Shown: positions 1-9,831 of the stretch, piece after piece | Position numbering within the stretch: the first letter of the stretch is position 1 | How the letters are laid out: each line of letters begins with the position of its first letter | Position numbers and translations under genes: made by a program | The notes under the pieces: generated by a model | Told to the model about the DNA's origin: nothing | Database searches by the model: none | The model's input: the letters and a program-made list of their open reading frames with translations, nothing else | Source: Daphnia carinata | Lineage: Eukaryota > Arthropoda > Branchiopoda > Diplostraca > Daphniidae | Length of the DNA stretch: 64,000 nt | Assembly (NCBI RefSeq): GCF_022539665.2 | Contig: NC_081334.1 | Coordinates: forward strand, 372,001 to 436,000 | Direction of reading: 5' to 3'

Positions 1-863
1 TCACAATTGAACTCGTTTCCAAGAGCACCCATTTATTGTTTATGTATTTTTTTTTTGATGAATATGCTCATGTATAAATGGTTCTGTTTATCTTTTGTCT
101 GTTATCGAGATAATTATTCGTTTTTATTTATTTTTCTTTTTTTCGAATTACGGGATAAGCATGAAGTCAAACGTGTTGTATCGAACTTCAATAAGGTATA
201 TGCTAATAGCGAGTATAGACGGTTAGTAATTGTATAATCTGGCTTAGCTTGGTTAAAATTGGTTAATAGGTTAACGGTTATACAGAGTTCGTCCCCTGAC
301 TGTTTTTTTTTTCTTTGCAGATAAATGTACTTTTTCTTCCCTTTATGAATTTTAGTTATTTTTAATCGTGATAAACAATCTGCATTTTGATGAATACGCC
401 CCGGCTTATACTTGAATTCATAATTTAATAAAATTGGGATACACGAGAACTGGTGGTGTCACTAAAGAAGTGCGCAATTTCTCAAAAGCGATTAGTTCTT
501 CGGGTCCCCATGTAAAAGGTTTCCAACTAAGATCTGTACTTTATACTCCAAAATTTTTCGTTGATTATTTGTAACTCAATAAGGGCGTTGCTGAATAGGG
601 GCCTCGTCCTTCTGTATCAATTGTTTGTTTTATAAGATTAATTTTCCCTAATTCTGAATCTTTTGATGCTAGCAAGACGTGAAAGTTATTTACTAATTTT
701 GAGAGCGGGGCTTAAAATTCAGAGTCGACTTCTGAAATTAAAACTGGCTCAGCTTCTGCTTTAGGGTTATCTTCCAATTTCACTAGAGAAATTTTTCGAC
801 AACGTTATTAATAATTTCAATTTCGCCTAATGCAGTGTTTCTAGGAATTTTGATTTGATGCAA

Positions 864-1457
864 TTAATGATTATCGACCATAATTTTATAAGTTCCATCT
901 CCCGATACATTTCCAATAAATTCTTCAATATAAATGTCTGCTGGCAAATTGTTTGCTGGGGTAAATATAAGTGCTGCACTAGGGGGGACATACGGAAATG
1001 AACCTTTCATCTGCGCTGCAATTACTATCGACGTCTGACGAAATAACGTCGTCTTTTTGACCGTAGCAACTGCCATGTCCGGTACCCTAGAGATGGCTGA
1101 TCCCTGCTCATCCCTTGCTAAATAAATGCTCCTGGCCTCTCCGTCAAGCCGAAAACCGTGCTTCTGGATTGCATCCCATCCAAGGATACAGTCTGCAGAA
1201 ACACCATTTGTAATAATAAACTCCTGTCGTAAAACTGACTCTCCGTATCGTACGGGCGATGTAACTGTTCCCAGCGTGTGTAACTTCTTCTCCCCTACAT
1301 CATACAAATCGAAATCAAGCTGACTGCAGATCACTTGACCTCTCGGGGGTAACTTCTTGAATAATCTCTCATGAATAATTTTAGGCGCGTCTGTATCAAA
1401 TAATGCCTGTAACGGGATCTGAAAAAAATTGTAATGGAATTCTTGGGGTCTATCCAT
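864..1457 (-). pseudogene. Gypsy retropepsin-like protease fragment
   Basis: This open frame of 197 codons carries an aspartic-protease-like segment: ALFDTDAPKIIHERLF aligns with FKALFDTGAARSLL in the 15,593-16,369 protease of the larger Gypsy element. The following YDVGEKKLHTLG and ADCILGWDAIQKH match YDVHNKKLFTLG and EACILGLDAADKH there. The active-site triplet DTG reads DTD, so the third position is lost and the enzyme is probably inactive. In the intact element this domain would process the Gag-Pol polyprotein. Here it is part of the deleted copy at 345-2110. Orthology to the 12.8-18.5 kb family is seen directly; inactivity is inferred. Confidence 0.8.
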
Positions 1458-1779
1458 TCGTTATAGGGGTTAATTTTGCGACTTGTCGGGATTTAATGTG
1501 AGGCTGCCTATCAACTGACCCGAAGTTACAATTGATAATTATTGGTTTCCATGACGCTGAAAGGGACCTAGAATATTAGGTCTATGGGAGTTTTTGAACT
1601 CAGTACAAGTATTAGATTTATGTTCGAATTCACGACAAGTATAATAGATTGGAAGCTGATATTGTTCCAAGTTCTGACGCTGAAATTGATGACAATTGGA
1701 CTGACTGTGTCCATGATTTCTTCAAAAATTGCAAACTACTATAGGCTGATCTGATCTGTAATTAACATCGTTAGCTGGT

Positions 1780-2110
1780 CTGAAGAGAACTGAAGAACTG
1801 AAGAGAACTAACTTTTGGGAACAAAAAGGGCATTCTTTTATACTACCACAAGATTGAGGGAAACATAGCATTTCCGTCAGATGACTCCGGATGCGTAGGA
1901 CATCGCACACGCATTTCGTATTCATGGAAATGCATGGCGCGATGTACTACGCATCTAGCACATCCAATCAGCAATAAGCAGGATGTCAAATGTAATATAA
2001 AAATAGATTTCGACGAAAGGGCATCAACACTTGAATTATGATATTTATAAGACATAGTTTTTCAAAAGAAGGGCAATGGACGTAACATAATTATATTAAT
2101 AAGAACAACA
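1780..2110 (-). repeat. Dispersed LTR-like repeat, copy 1
   Basis: The reverse complement of this block matches 39,450-39,800 on the plus strand over roughly 300 bases with small indels. Shared landmarks include GCTGATTGGATG, ACATCGCGCCAT, GAAATGCTATGTTTCCCTC and TTCCCAAAAGTTAGTTCTC. A TATA-like stretch (TATAAAAG) lies shortly before GTTCCCAAAAG in both copies. Its position upstream of Gypsy gag and protease remnants on the same strand makes it the 5' LTR of that copy. The exact LTR ends were not resolved. Confidence 0.7.
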
Positions 2111-2504
2111 AACAGACAACACTATAATTCAAAGATTGTATTCTTCTCATGGCTTCGTTACAATTACTTCGACCACAGTTAATTGTGACACAATGTTTTC
2201 ACAAGGCAACGTCTAAGTGATTAGAATTGAGGAGGTAATCTTGTTTTTGGACAAGGGGTAGGCAATGTTTGAAATGCTTTTCCACATCCACAATATTATT
2301 CTTGTTTTTTTCTTAACGCCCATCGTTCCTTATGTCCCGTACGTATATGAATCTAATTATCAATAAACGGCATTAGAACATCCCCTGGAAAATCCATTCT
2401 ATTGATTTGAAATCTGTTTTGAATTGATAATCTGTTAAAAAGAATTAATATCTAAGAAAAGTATTTAAGGCACCAGAAAACTCTGGAAAATTCCGGGAAA
2501 GTGG

Positions 2505-2860
2505 TGGTGTCTATTGCACCGAAATCTTTCGGTGCACTAAGAGGCATTTTGGCTATTGCACCGAAAGATTTCCTTGCACTTAAAAGTTGTTTCTACCCTA
2601 TTATAACTAACTATTAACACCTCTATTACTAAGAACTATACTAAAATTAACTATTTACTTCTTAAAATTATTAAATTTTAATAATAATGTCGTATTCGTA
2701 TTGCTGAGTGTATTGCTATGAAATCTTTCGTTGCAATAACGGCCTTTTCTCCTATTGCAACGAAAGATTTTTTTTGCACTTAAAACTGTTCCACCCTATC
2801 GTAACAATAGATCCCTAGGTATATTTGAGTCTTTAAAACTACTTTTAATTTTGGTTCATA
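2505..2860. repeat. Palindromic repeat block (CGAAATCTTTCG hairpins)
   Basis: The stretch holds several near-perfect short palindromes built on TTGCACCGAAATCTTTCGG and TTGCAACGAAAGATTTC, separated by AT-rich DNA. The right part (about 2700-2860, with GTTCCACCCTATCGTAACA and CCTAGGTATATTTGAGTC) reappears inverted at 57,330-57,460. The hairpins and the two dispersed copies point to a non-autonomous, foldback-type element. No coding sequence is seen. Confidence 0.6.
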
Positions 2861-3046
2861 GATGGCGTTCTGTGAGCTTCTCGCTCATGGACCAAAAGCT
2901 CACGCACAAGCTCGCATTTTTTAAAAAGAGCGCGCTCAAGCTCAAAGCTCACCAAATGAGTGAGCGCGCTCAAGCTCAAAGCTCACCAAATGAGTGAGCG
3001 CGCTCACGAAAAGCTCAAGCTCACGCGAAGCTCGTTTCAACTCTGC
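2850..3046. repeat. GAGC/GCTC-rich repeat, right end of a TIR element
   Basis: The sequence is nearly the same as 57,636-57,796 (GATGGCGTTCTGTGAGCTTC, GCTCATGGACCAAAAGCTC, and the end GCTCGTTTCAACTCTG). It contains a short internal duplication (CTCAAAGCTCACCAAATGAG occurs twice). In the 57-kb copy this block is the right end of an element whose left end carries the inverted sequence CAGAGTTGAAAC. No left end was found here, so this copy is partial. Confidence 0.6.
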
Positions 3047-3748
3047 AAGGAGAATGACAATTTTTTGTTTGCAAGCTATTTGATTCGGCTTGATTAATTG
3101 TACACTGATAAAACATAAACGAAAAAGGTATATTCATTATTTAATTTAAGTCTACCTTTTAAGCTTGTCTGGCAGAAGTAATGGGTCATTTAAAGCAACA
3201 TTTCTTCTTCTAACATTTGCTAGCGATCAGCAAAGAAATTGGTAAATTTAGCGTAGAAACCATTAAGAGAAGAAACGAATTTTATGGCGAAATTATGATG
3301 TGCCGAGTGTTAACGAATTACTTGTTCTATCGACGCAAACTGTAGACGAAAATACACTGCCGTCGTCTACAACGCTCTGATAGTTTAGATTTCAAATTTG
3401 TTTACTACTGATATCAGGGGGCCATCGCAATTAATAATATTTTTGTGCATCAAATTAACAATTATAAACATCACAATAAAAAATAGAAGACTGTTATGCA
3501 AAATATTTCGGAAATCTTGTTTAAAAAACATCTAAACATTTTTTTTTTTTCAAATTTCAAAAATAGTAGAAAAATGATTGGTTTTCTGCGCTCCCTTGTG
3601 CAATTGTTGCTTAACTTAGTGGTGTCACCAATCCAATAAGGAAATCAGTGAACGCAGCATTCATGTTTAGTCAAACGCACCAAAAGATAGCCATAATGAT
3701 CTGCAACGGTACGCTCAGCGTGCCAAGTGCTTACAGAGTGTTCTTCTT
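3047..3748. other. Intergenic, nothing recognised
   Basis: AT-rich DNA with homopolymer runs of T and A. I see no exon, RNA gene or repeat boundary in it. Confidence 0.5.
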
Positions 3749-4570
3749 CTAACATGAAACCATTAAAGTGCAGGAAATTTTTGATGTACCCCACAGATAT
3801 CCGTTGGTTGGCAAGGTATAGGCTTGTATCCAGATTTGGTCACCTTTGGCCAATCGCAGCTTCGATTGCATCGGAAAGGTTTCGAATTGTTCGCTAGGAG
3901 CAATCTCGTCGGCGAACGCAGATGCGATGGGTAAACCATTCATGTACATGAAAAGGCCGCAAATGAGTCTGGATGGAGATCCACCCGGAAAATAGGCCAT
4001 TCCACAGAAAGAGAAAAAATATTTGCCTGCATTTGGAGCCGTGTACTTGCCACTTGTCTTATCACAGCCTCCTCCCACGTTCAGTCTCTCGATTTGGAAT
4101 GTGATAGGAACCTTTGTTTGGTTAGAATGACTGTTTCGTTGGACGTATAAATAACTTGGCGATGACTTGACATCTGTATATCCGATCCATTTTTTAATAC
4201 CTGTCATGTTTAATTGCTTCAATTCTGTTTCCGTTAGTGTGTTCGCGATTCTTAGCCGTTCAGGGGTCTTAGCTTCTATTATTTGTCTACAACAAACTGA
4301 TTGTAAGTCTTACCTGCATCTGTCATTGGCAGGCAGAAATTGCAGTGAACCATTTCGGCCGATTTTGCCCCGATGATGGAATAGACTCCGCTTAGGGTGT
4401 GACCTCTGTCCTTCAGATCCGCACAAGATCATGGCATTCTGATTGGCACCTGTCTCAGTGTGGTACCGGTAGATTCTAGAATTGGTTTTGCAGCGCTTTC
4501 GCTACCTCTCTACAGCGCAGTAACTTGAGCTTCAACTTGATTTAAATGAGCTTGCAAAGCTTCCTGTATA
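3749..4570 (-). pseudogene. C1q-domain secreted protein, pseudogene
   Basis: The 3' half (4222-3749) encodes a C1q/TNF-type jelly-roll: FQIERLNVGGGCDKTSGKYTAP, then GKYFFSFCGMAYFPGG and a C-terminal KISCTLMVSC. The 5' half encodes a heptad-like stretch (EALQAHLNQVEAQVTAL) and a cysteine-bearing segment (SCADLKDRGHTLSGVYSIIG, MVHCNFC), an arrangement known from arthropod C1q-like proteins. Three lesions are visible: TAG at 4510-4512, TGA at 4429-4431, and a one-base loss near 4280-4285 that shifts FVVDK into the IIEAKTPERL frame. The two stops are consistent with C-to-T changes of CAG and CGA. A possible splice acceptor lies near 4567. C1q proteins of this kind are usually lectin-like immune factors. 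No signal-peptide exon was found. Confidence 0.75.
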
Positions 4571-5733
4571 TATTTTTAGCGAGCCATGATTCAAACTAGG
4601 ACTTGTTATGCAGACTATGTTCTGGAATCAAACTGGAAGTTGCGGACACGGCCGTTGTCGTTTTATAGTGCTCCAACTCGTTCAATTCATCGATTCTAGT
4701 TCGTTGTCCATGTTTTTAATGCCTGTCGACTTTCCGCGGCGTGATTCTTGTCGTAACTGTGGCGTACCTGTAGAAAGCTTTTTTTTAATCCGCTGTCATC
4801 GCTTTCCGATCTTTCCGTAAATCAACAGGGAGTTCGAGACCACTGTTTCAATAATCCGGGTTGTGGGTTTGTGTTTGTGCAGTTTTTGTCAATATTAAAA
4901 GAACTTATCATGAAACTGTCGAGTAAGCTTCCGTCACTAACGCTAGTACGGAGTTCAGAAAATATCATCAACTGATGGCCCTAATGGCAAAGATGATGTT
5001 CACTATTGCGAGAGCCGATATGCATAGGAAAACAAAAATAGCGAAGTTTAACGGTATATTCAATAATGACGACACATAAATAAATTAATATTGATTAAGC
5101 CGATGTAAGGAAGGAAGGAAATGTAGATTGCAGGCAAATTTGGTTAAATTTTGCTATCTCTGGATTCATTAAAAGTTTTGAAGCAACCTTTTTTTTCCAC
5201 TTCATGTGTACTATTATAGTTCCAAATAGTCATTCCATTCGTTCGGGACAGTCACATTGTAGCCATCAGCTGTTAACGAACAGGGAAGTTGCAACATAAA
5301 TTAAATTAACGCGATCCACAACTTTTTAAAGCTCTTTTATTGTTGACTGAAGGTTTGCATTTCTTTTGGTACAATTACGTAACAATGATTGTCATCTATT
5401 CGTCTGGTGTTCACAAGGCGATACTTTGAACTGTGCGAGGCAAATGACGTTGCTGTTGTGCGCATGTGTACAGCGCACATACAAAACCCATTCAAGTGCG
5501 TGTGTGTTCAGTAAGCGGTTTGCATGACATTGGTCGACTGGCCGATATCTTCTTCAAATAAATCAAACCAATAAACTGAAATTGGAGATTGTCTTATCTG
5601 GCAATATACGGTAACATGCTTTTTGGCATAATTATTATAACGATGTCATCACCGACGTTGATTTCAAACGCTGCTTGACAATGTTTTGCGAAGTAATCAT
5701 ACAGGAAGCAGGAAAAGTTGAATCTTTGCTTGA
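4571..5733. other. Intergenic, nothing recognised
   Basis: Lies between the C1q pseudogene and the 3' end of the kinase-ankyrin gene. No convincing exon or repeat was seen. The 5' exon of the C1q gene, if it survives, should be in the left part, but I could not identify it. Confidence 0.4.
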
Positions 5734-7527
5734 TTAGCTCTGGACAAGAGCTGTTTGGTCAAGGAGTTTTAGGATTTCGTCCTTGTCGTGTATTCTATTA
5801 TTTTTGCGTAACAAAAGTAGTGCATCGTTGCCCTGCGATATGATACGAATTCCATGGTGAATTAAGAGTTGGACGGTGTCTTGTAAATTAGAGCTTGAAC
5901 TGTTTCGACATAAATAATGGAGTGCATTCCGTTCCTTGTTGTCTTTTGCGTTCACGTCAATTCCTAGGTGGATTAGCAGTTTAATTGCGTCGATTAAACT
6001 TGACCTTGAATTGTTAGAGCACAAGTGAAGAAGCGCATTCCGTCCAGCTTTGTCCCTTGCGTTCACGTCGACTCCCAATTGGATTAAAAGTTGAATTGCG
6101 TCTAAGAAATTTGTATTTGAATTATTCCAACACAAATGGTGGAGCACGTTCCATCCAAATTTGTTCTTTGCGTTCAGGTCAATGCTCTGTTGGATTAAGA
6201 GTTTAATTGTGTCGAGAAATTGTGAGCTTGAGTTATATCGACACAAATAATGAAGAGCATTCCATCCATCTGTGTCTTTTGAGTTCACGTCAATTTTCAA
6301 TAGGATTAAAATTTCAACAGCGTCCTTTAAATTTGAGCTTGAATGAGAACGACATAAACAATGAAGCGCTCTCCATCCATCGTCGTGGTTCACGTTGATT
6401 CCAAACACAGTAAAATCTTTAATTTTTAAGATATGAGCGTCCGAAAAGTCACGAGCGCGTAAAAGTTGTCGCAATTCTTCTTCCTTGGCATCGAGCTAAT
6501 TTAACGATTTGATTATTGTTTTAGCGATGCTCGATTTACAAAGAAAAGCACTGTACCTTTACTTTGATGAAACTAAGCTGCTTGACGACTTCTTTTGATG
6601 TAATCCTTTTGTTAGGGTCGTCCTCCAACATTTTTAAAAGTACATAAGCCTCATAAAGTTTTCGTAGTCCATCATTAATTTCTACAATAGAACTCTTCTG
6701 CAATAAATTTATATTTATATATTATGGTAGTAAAGTGGGAATTACTCTGCATGTTTATCGGATTTCCGTTTCTTATGTTTTTGCCAACATTATGTTCACT
6801 AGAACCGTAGAGATGGTCTCCATTCAGAAGAATATAACAGAAGACAAGGCATAGGACAAACACGTCGCTCTGAACGGTACCTCGAAGCTCACCTGCACTT
6901 TGTTTGTTTTTGAGCCATTTCAGGGTCTCGGGAGCGAGCCAATTTTTTGTTCCTTTGATTTCGCTCAGCGTGCACGTCCCTCGTTTATTTACTGTTTTAG
7001 ACAACCCAAAATCAGCCCATTTGATTGTTACCTCATGGTCTCGGCCAGTTGAACGAACGGAAATGAGAACATTCTCTGGTTTAATATCTCGATGAATTAA
7101 TTCCTTCAAATGGATGTATTCAAGACCTGAAGCTAATTGACGAAACACTTCGATATGACATGGCATTGGTCCATTGTACTTTTTGGGATCATCCGACTTC
7201 AGAAAAAGTTGTTCCAACGAGGCATCACACAATTCTAATGCAATGGTTCTGCTCGCATAAAAAAGGGCATTTAGCGATATCGTTTTTTGCGCTAAACTGC
7301 ATAAAATAATCTTACCTGAAGTCGTTGTCACTTTCACTATGAAAAAGTTTGATAATGTTTGGGTGATCTAGTTTTCGCAGAGATTCTTCTTCGTTTTCAT
7401 TGAATTTGTTTAGGAGAATTCTTTTTACTGCGACTTGACGGCCTTCAAACTCCCCCCTAAACACGGAGCCGTAAGCGCCTTCTCCCAATGGAGCATTACG
7501 TTCGAAAGTAATTTTCTTTTCCTCCAT
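5734..7527 (-). CDS. IRE1-like protein kinase with C-terminal ankyrin repeats
   Basis: Four exons close in phase: 7527-7316, 7248-6746, 6681-6557 and 6495-5734, with introns of 67, 64 and 61 bases, giving 533 residues. The kinase has GEGAYGSV (15-22), the ATP lysine K35 in VAVKR, the catalytic loop HRDIKPEN (123-130), ADFGLS (149-154) and APE (176-178), so it should be active. The glycine-loop context and HRDIKPENVL resemble IRE1 kinases, but no KEN ribonuclease domain follows; instead about five ankyrin repeats (residues about 300-500, motif ALHYLCRNNSSSNL..DAI.LLI..GIDVNAKD) form the C-terminus. There is no signal peptide or membrane segment, so it is likely a cytosolic kinase with its own protein-binding platform. 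I chose the Met at 7527 because it directly precedes the kinase fold; an upstream in-frame Met at 7542 would add five residues. No lesion is seen. Confidence 0.85.
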
Positions 7528-7549
7528 ATTTTTGAAACACAAGAAAAGA

Positions 7550-8810
7550 AAATTGTGAATGTTGAAGTTTCCTATAGTACTGGTGCGATTTCCTTCTTTC
7601 AGCCTAAGTTATGAAAGGGCCAACGCGTTTATTAGTTGATATCGCATAATCTTGAACGACCAGAGATACCACTATCATTTGTAAATCTACTTGCTACGTT
7701 TATCAGTAAGGTTTATTTAAGTGACCAACACATTGAAATACTACTGTTCTTAAAAGTTAATTCTTCAGTTTTTCGACAGTGGCAATAAATGATTCAGCTG
7801 CTGACATTTATAAATCAAATAAACAAGAGATGATGTTTAAAAATTTTAAATAATTATTTTAATTGATGATGTTCATCAGCACTTTCGTGAAACATTTTTA
7901 CGTTAGCTCGTATAAATGGACAGGTGTGAATTTGTCTTATGCCAGGGTGGTAGGAAAAAATATGAAATATAGGATGTACGTATAAACTAAGGAAAAATCA
8001 AAAACATAATTTGACGTAGGCTACCAAACAACGCTACCAAATTTCCCAATGGTTCGGATGCCACCCCTTCCTCCAATTCTTCGCTAAATCATTTCGTTCA
8101 AATTTATCAAAACTACTGTAAGTAAAATTTTTTTCACTTAGTTCAACCTTTGACCTCTAGATTTCGCTCAAAAATAATCGAAATCGAACAAATTTGATCG
8201 CCGAACAAATTTGATCGCCGATCAAATCATTTTGAAAAGATCGAATCGCCGATCGAGATCAATTCGTGATGATCGGATCGGCGATCAAGATCAACGAATC
8301 AGTCCAACGGCAAGACTGGGCAAGGTAAAGATATAGATTTCGCTGCCGTCGCTAGAATAGTCTGGAGACGCATGGCCGCTCTGGAACACTCTGTTCCGCA
8401 ATCGTGAGGACGAATGGAACGAAGACTAAAATTCATGCCAAAACAATCAGTTGTCATCAAACTCAGAAAGCTATTTGAAGAAAGATGCAAACACCATAGC
8501 CCACTGTTGGACAGAAAATGTATTTTATGACCACACAGGGATAAAAGAGGGTGTAATATTTTAAGAGCAATACAATTAACAATAACCCTATTGTTTGTTT
8601 GGTTTATTTGTTTTGTTTGTTTTTTTTTTTCGTTTTTTTTAATTGACAGAAATGTATAATTCAATTCGCGTCTGATTTGTGTGGATGGGTATCGGTATAA
8701 GTAAATTAAATTTTTCTTTTTTATTTCGTTTGCAAGAAGCTTATAGAAGGTCTACAAAAGAGTCGAGGGCAGAAGAGAAGGACTGAGGGCAAGTAGACAC
8801 GACTGTGATA
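7550..8810. other. Intergenic upstream of the kinase gene
   Basis: AT-rich upstream region of the kinase gene, about 1.2 kb. Apart from the GATCG-rich block at about 8165-8300 and a T/G homopolymer tract near 8600-8640, I see no genes or RNA. Confidence 0.4.
8165..8300. repeat. GATCG/CGATC-rich interspersed palindromic block
   Basis: The pentamers GATCG and CGATC recur many times in about 135 bases, including GATCGCCGATC palindromes and two adjacent copies of ACAAATTTGATCGCCG. The composition differs sharply from the AT-rich flanks. It could be the terminus of a DNA transposon or a cluster of binding sites; no partner copy was found in the window. Confidence 0.4.
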
Positions 8811-8812
8811 AA

Positions 8813-9184
8813 TTAAAACGTGTTAGAAGCTTCTATAGGTCTTGATAGGTCGTCAACATCGCCGCTGCGCGTGAAATATCTCCGGCCACTGAGCACGTCG
8901 AATTCGGGCGTGCTGCTCAGGGACTCCTTGAGCCGGCCGACTAAACGATCAGAACCATTGAGACTTTCTTCATCCTCTTTGCATTCTTCGATGTCGGCCA
9001 GCGGTTGAACCCGGCTGGGAATCGGTTGGAAAATTCCCTGAGCCGCGTCTTCGGCTTCTTCGAACTTCATTTCCATCCAACGTTTCTGCTTCTCCAAATC
9101 TTCAATGACGTCCTCAACTTCAACTGCGTCTTCTGGTTCATCTTCTGCCCTTTCAAAAGACATTTCATAGTTGTATCCGGCCAT
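8813..9184 (-). CDS. Acidic C-terminal ORF of the BEL remnant, unknown
   Basis: An open frame of 123 codons begins MAGYNYEMSFERAEDEPEDA and is strongly acidic and probably coiled (EDVIEDLEKQKRWMEMKFEEAEDA). The codon usage and GC content match the BEL element rather than the flanks, so it probably belongs to it. I recognise no domain. It may be the rest of a Gag N-terminus brought here by an internal deletion, or an accessory ORF. Confidence 0.4.
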   Translation of the reverse strand: MAGYNYEMSFERAEDEPEDAVEVEDVIEDLEKQKRWMEMKFEEAEDAAQGIFQPIPSRVQPLADIEECKEDEESLNGSDRLVGRLKESLSSTPEFDVLSGRRYFTRSGDVDDLSRPIEASNTF

Positions 9185-9831
9185 AGTTGGTGGATCGAAG
9201 GCTGGGCACGGACCGGAGTTGTTGTTTGCGATCGATTGTCTTGCTGCAGGAAAACAGTTTCAAACATGGCCGAGGCCAAAATGGCTTCGGCCATACGCTC
9301 GGCTCGCTCATCCAATGGACTCTCGTCCGGTCTCGGTCGGTGGTGGTCGTTCAAAACGCTGGCAACTTGCGCCGCGACCTCTCCGGTATTGTATACATGG
9401 CGGAGGTAATTCACTGCTGGGTGAGCCTCTTCGGAAGCGTCTCCGAATCCATGTAGTTCCGTTCTTACGATTTCTTTCTCATTCGGGAAGAGACATCGTG
9501 GCACTTCCACCGCATTCAGCTGCTGGAGAGTTGAAAACCAATTCTCCCACCATACTCTATTTTCGCCATCAACTGGATCAGACCACCGAAGGCCCTGTAC
9601 GCCCAACTCTCGGAGCTTGATCTTCGCCTTGACGATCATGGGTGCAGCCATTCCCTGCGGGTCGAAGATGCTGGCAACCTTACTCGCGATTCCTACGCGA
9701 GTATAAGCGACATCTTCTAAATTACTCACTCTGAAGGTGAGAAATTTCTTCCCGGGCCTTCCAATATATTCCCAGGACCTTCTCCGTTTCTCCACCATCC
9801 AGGAATAATTCTGTGCTGTCGGTAGAAACAC
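9067..9831 (-). pseudogene. BEL/Pao Pol continuation (after RT)
   Basis: NLEDVAYTRVGIASKVASIF and DPQGMAAPMIVKAKI are typical of the region just after the Pao reverse transcriptase, and TELHGFGDASEEA is the start of the next conserved block. After this the family pattern ends abruptly in a segment (VNYLRHVYNTGEVAAQVASV) that I cannot align with a Pao polyprotein. I infer an internal deletion that removed RNase H and integrase. A one-base shift near 9,725 separates this from the RT frame. Confidence 0.65.

Larger units (their letters stand above)
345..2110 (-). mobile_element. Decayed Gypsy/Ty3 retrotransposon copy
   Basis: Read on the minus strand, pieces of one Gypsy element appear in the expected order with large deletions between them: an LTR-like block (about 2110-1780), a damaged zinc-knuckle stretch (CREFEHKSNTC near 1630-1660), the protease fragment at 864-1457, the tip of the reverse transcriptase (residues DSELGKINLIKQTIDT, about 600-660), the thumb (WKPFTWGPEELIAFEKLRTS, about 430-525) and the tail after RNase H (YKPGRIHQNADCLSRLK, about 360-415). 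The last three resemble the corresponding regions of the Gypsy element at 12.8-18.5 kb (for example FEKLRT and PGRVHQNADCLSRL). Most of RT and all of integrase are missing, so this is a dead copy. Boundaries are approximate. Confidence 0.8.

Noticed and set aside
7-237. Open frame of 76 codons at the left edge
   Set aside because: F/L/Y-rich translation of T-rich DNA; no domain, no splice support.
4297-4313. Apparent intron GTAAG...CAG in the C1q gene
   Set aside because: Only 17 bases long, far below any spliceable intron; reading through gives GKTYNQFVVDK in frame, so the break lies after it.
8299-8664. Minus-strand frame of 121 codons
   Set aside because: K/Q/N runs come from homopolymers; no family pattern, and it crosses the GATCG block.
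9171-9620. Plus-strand frames antisense to the BEL element
   Set aside because: GC-rich shadow of the Pol/Gag frames on the other strand.
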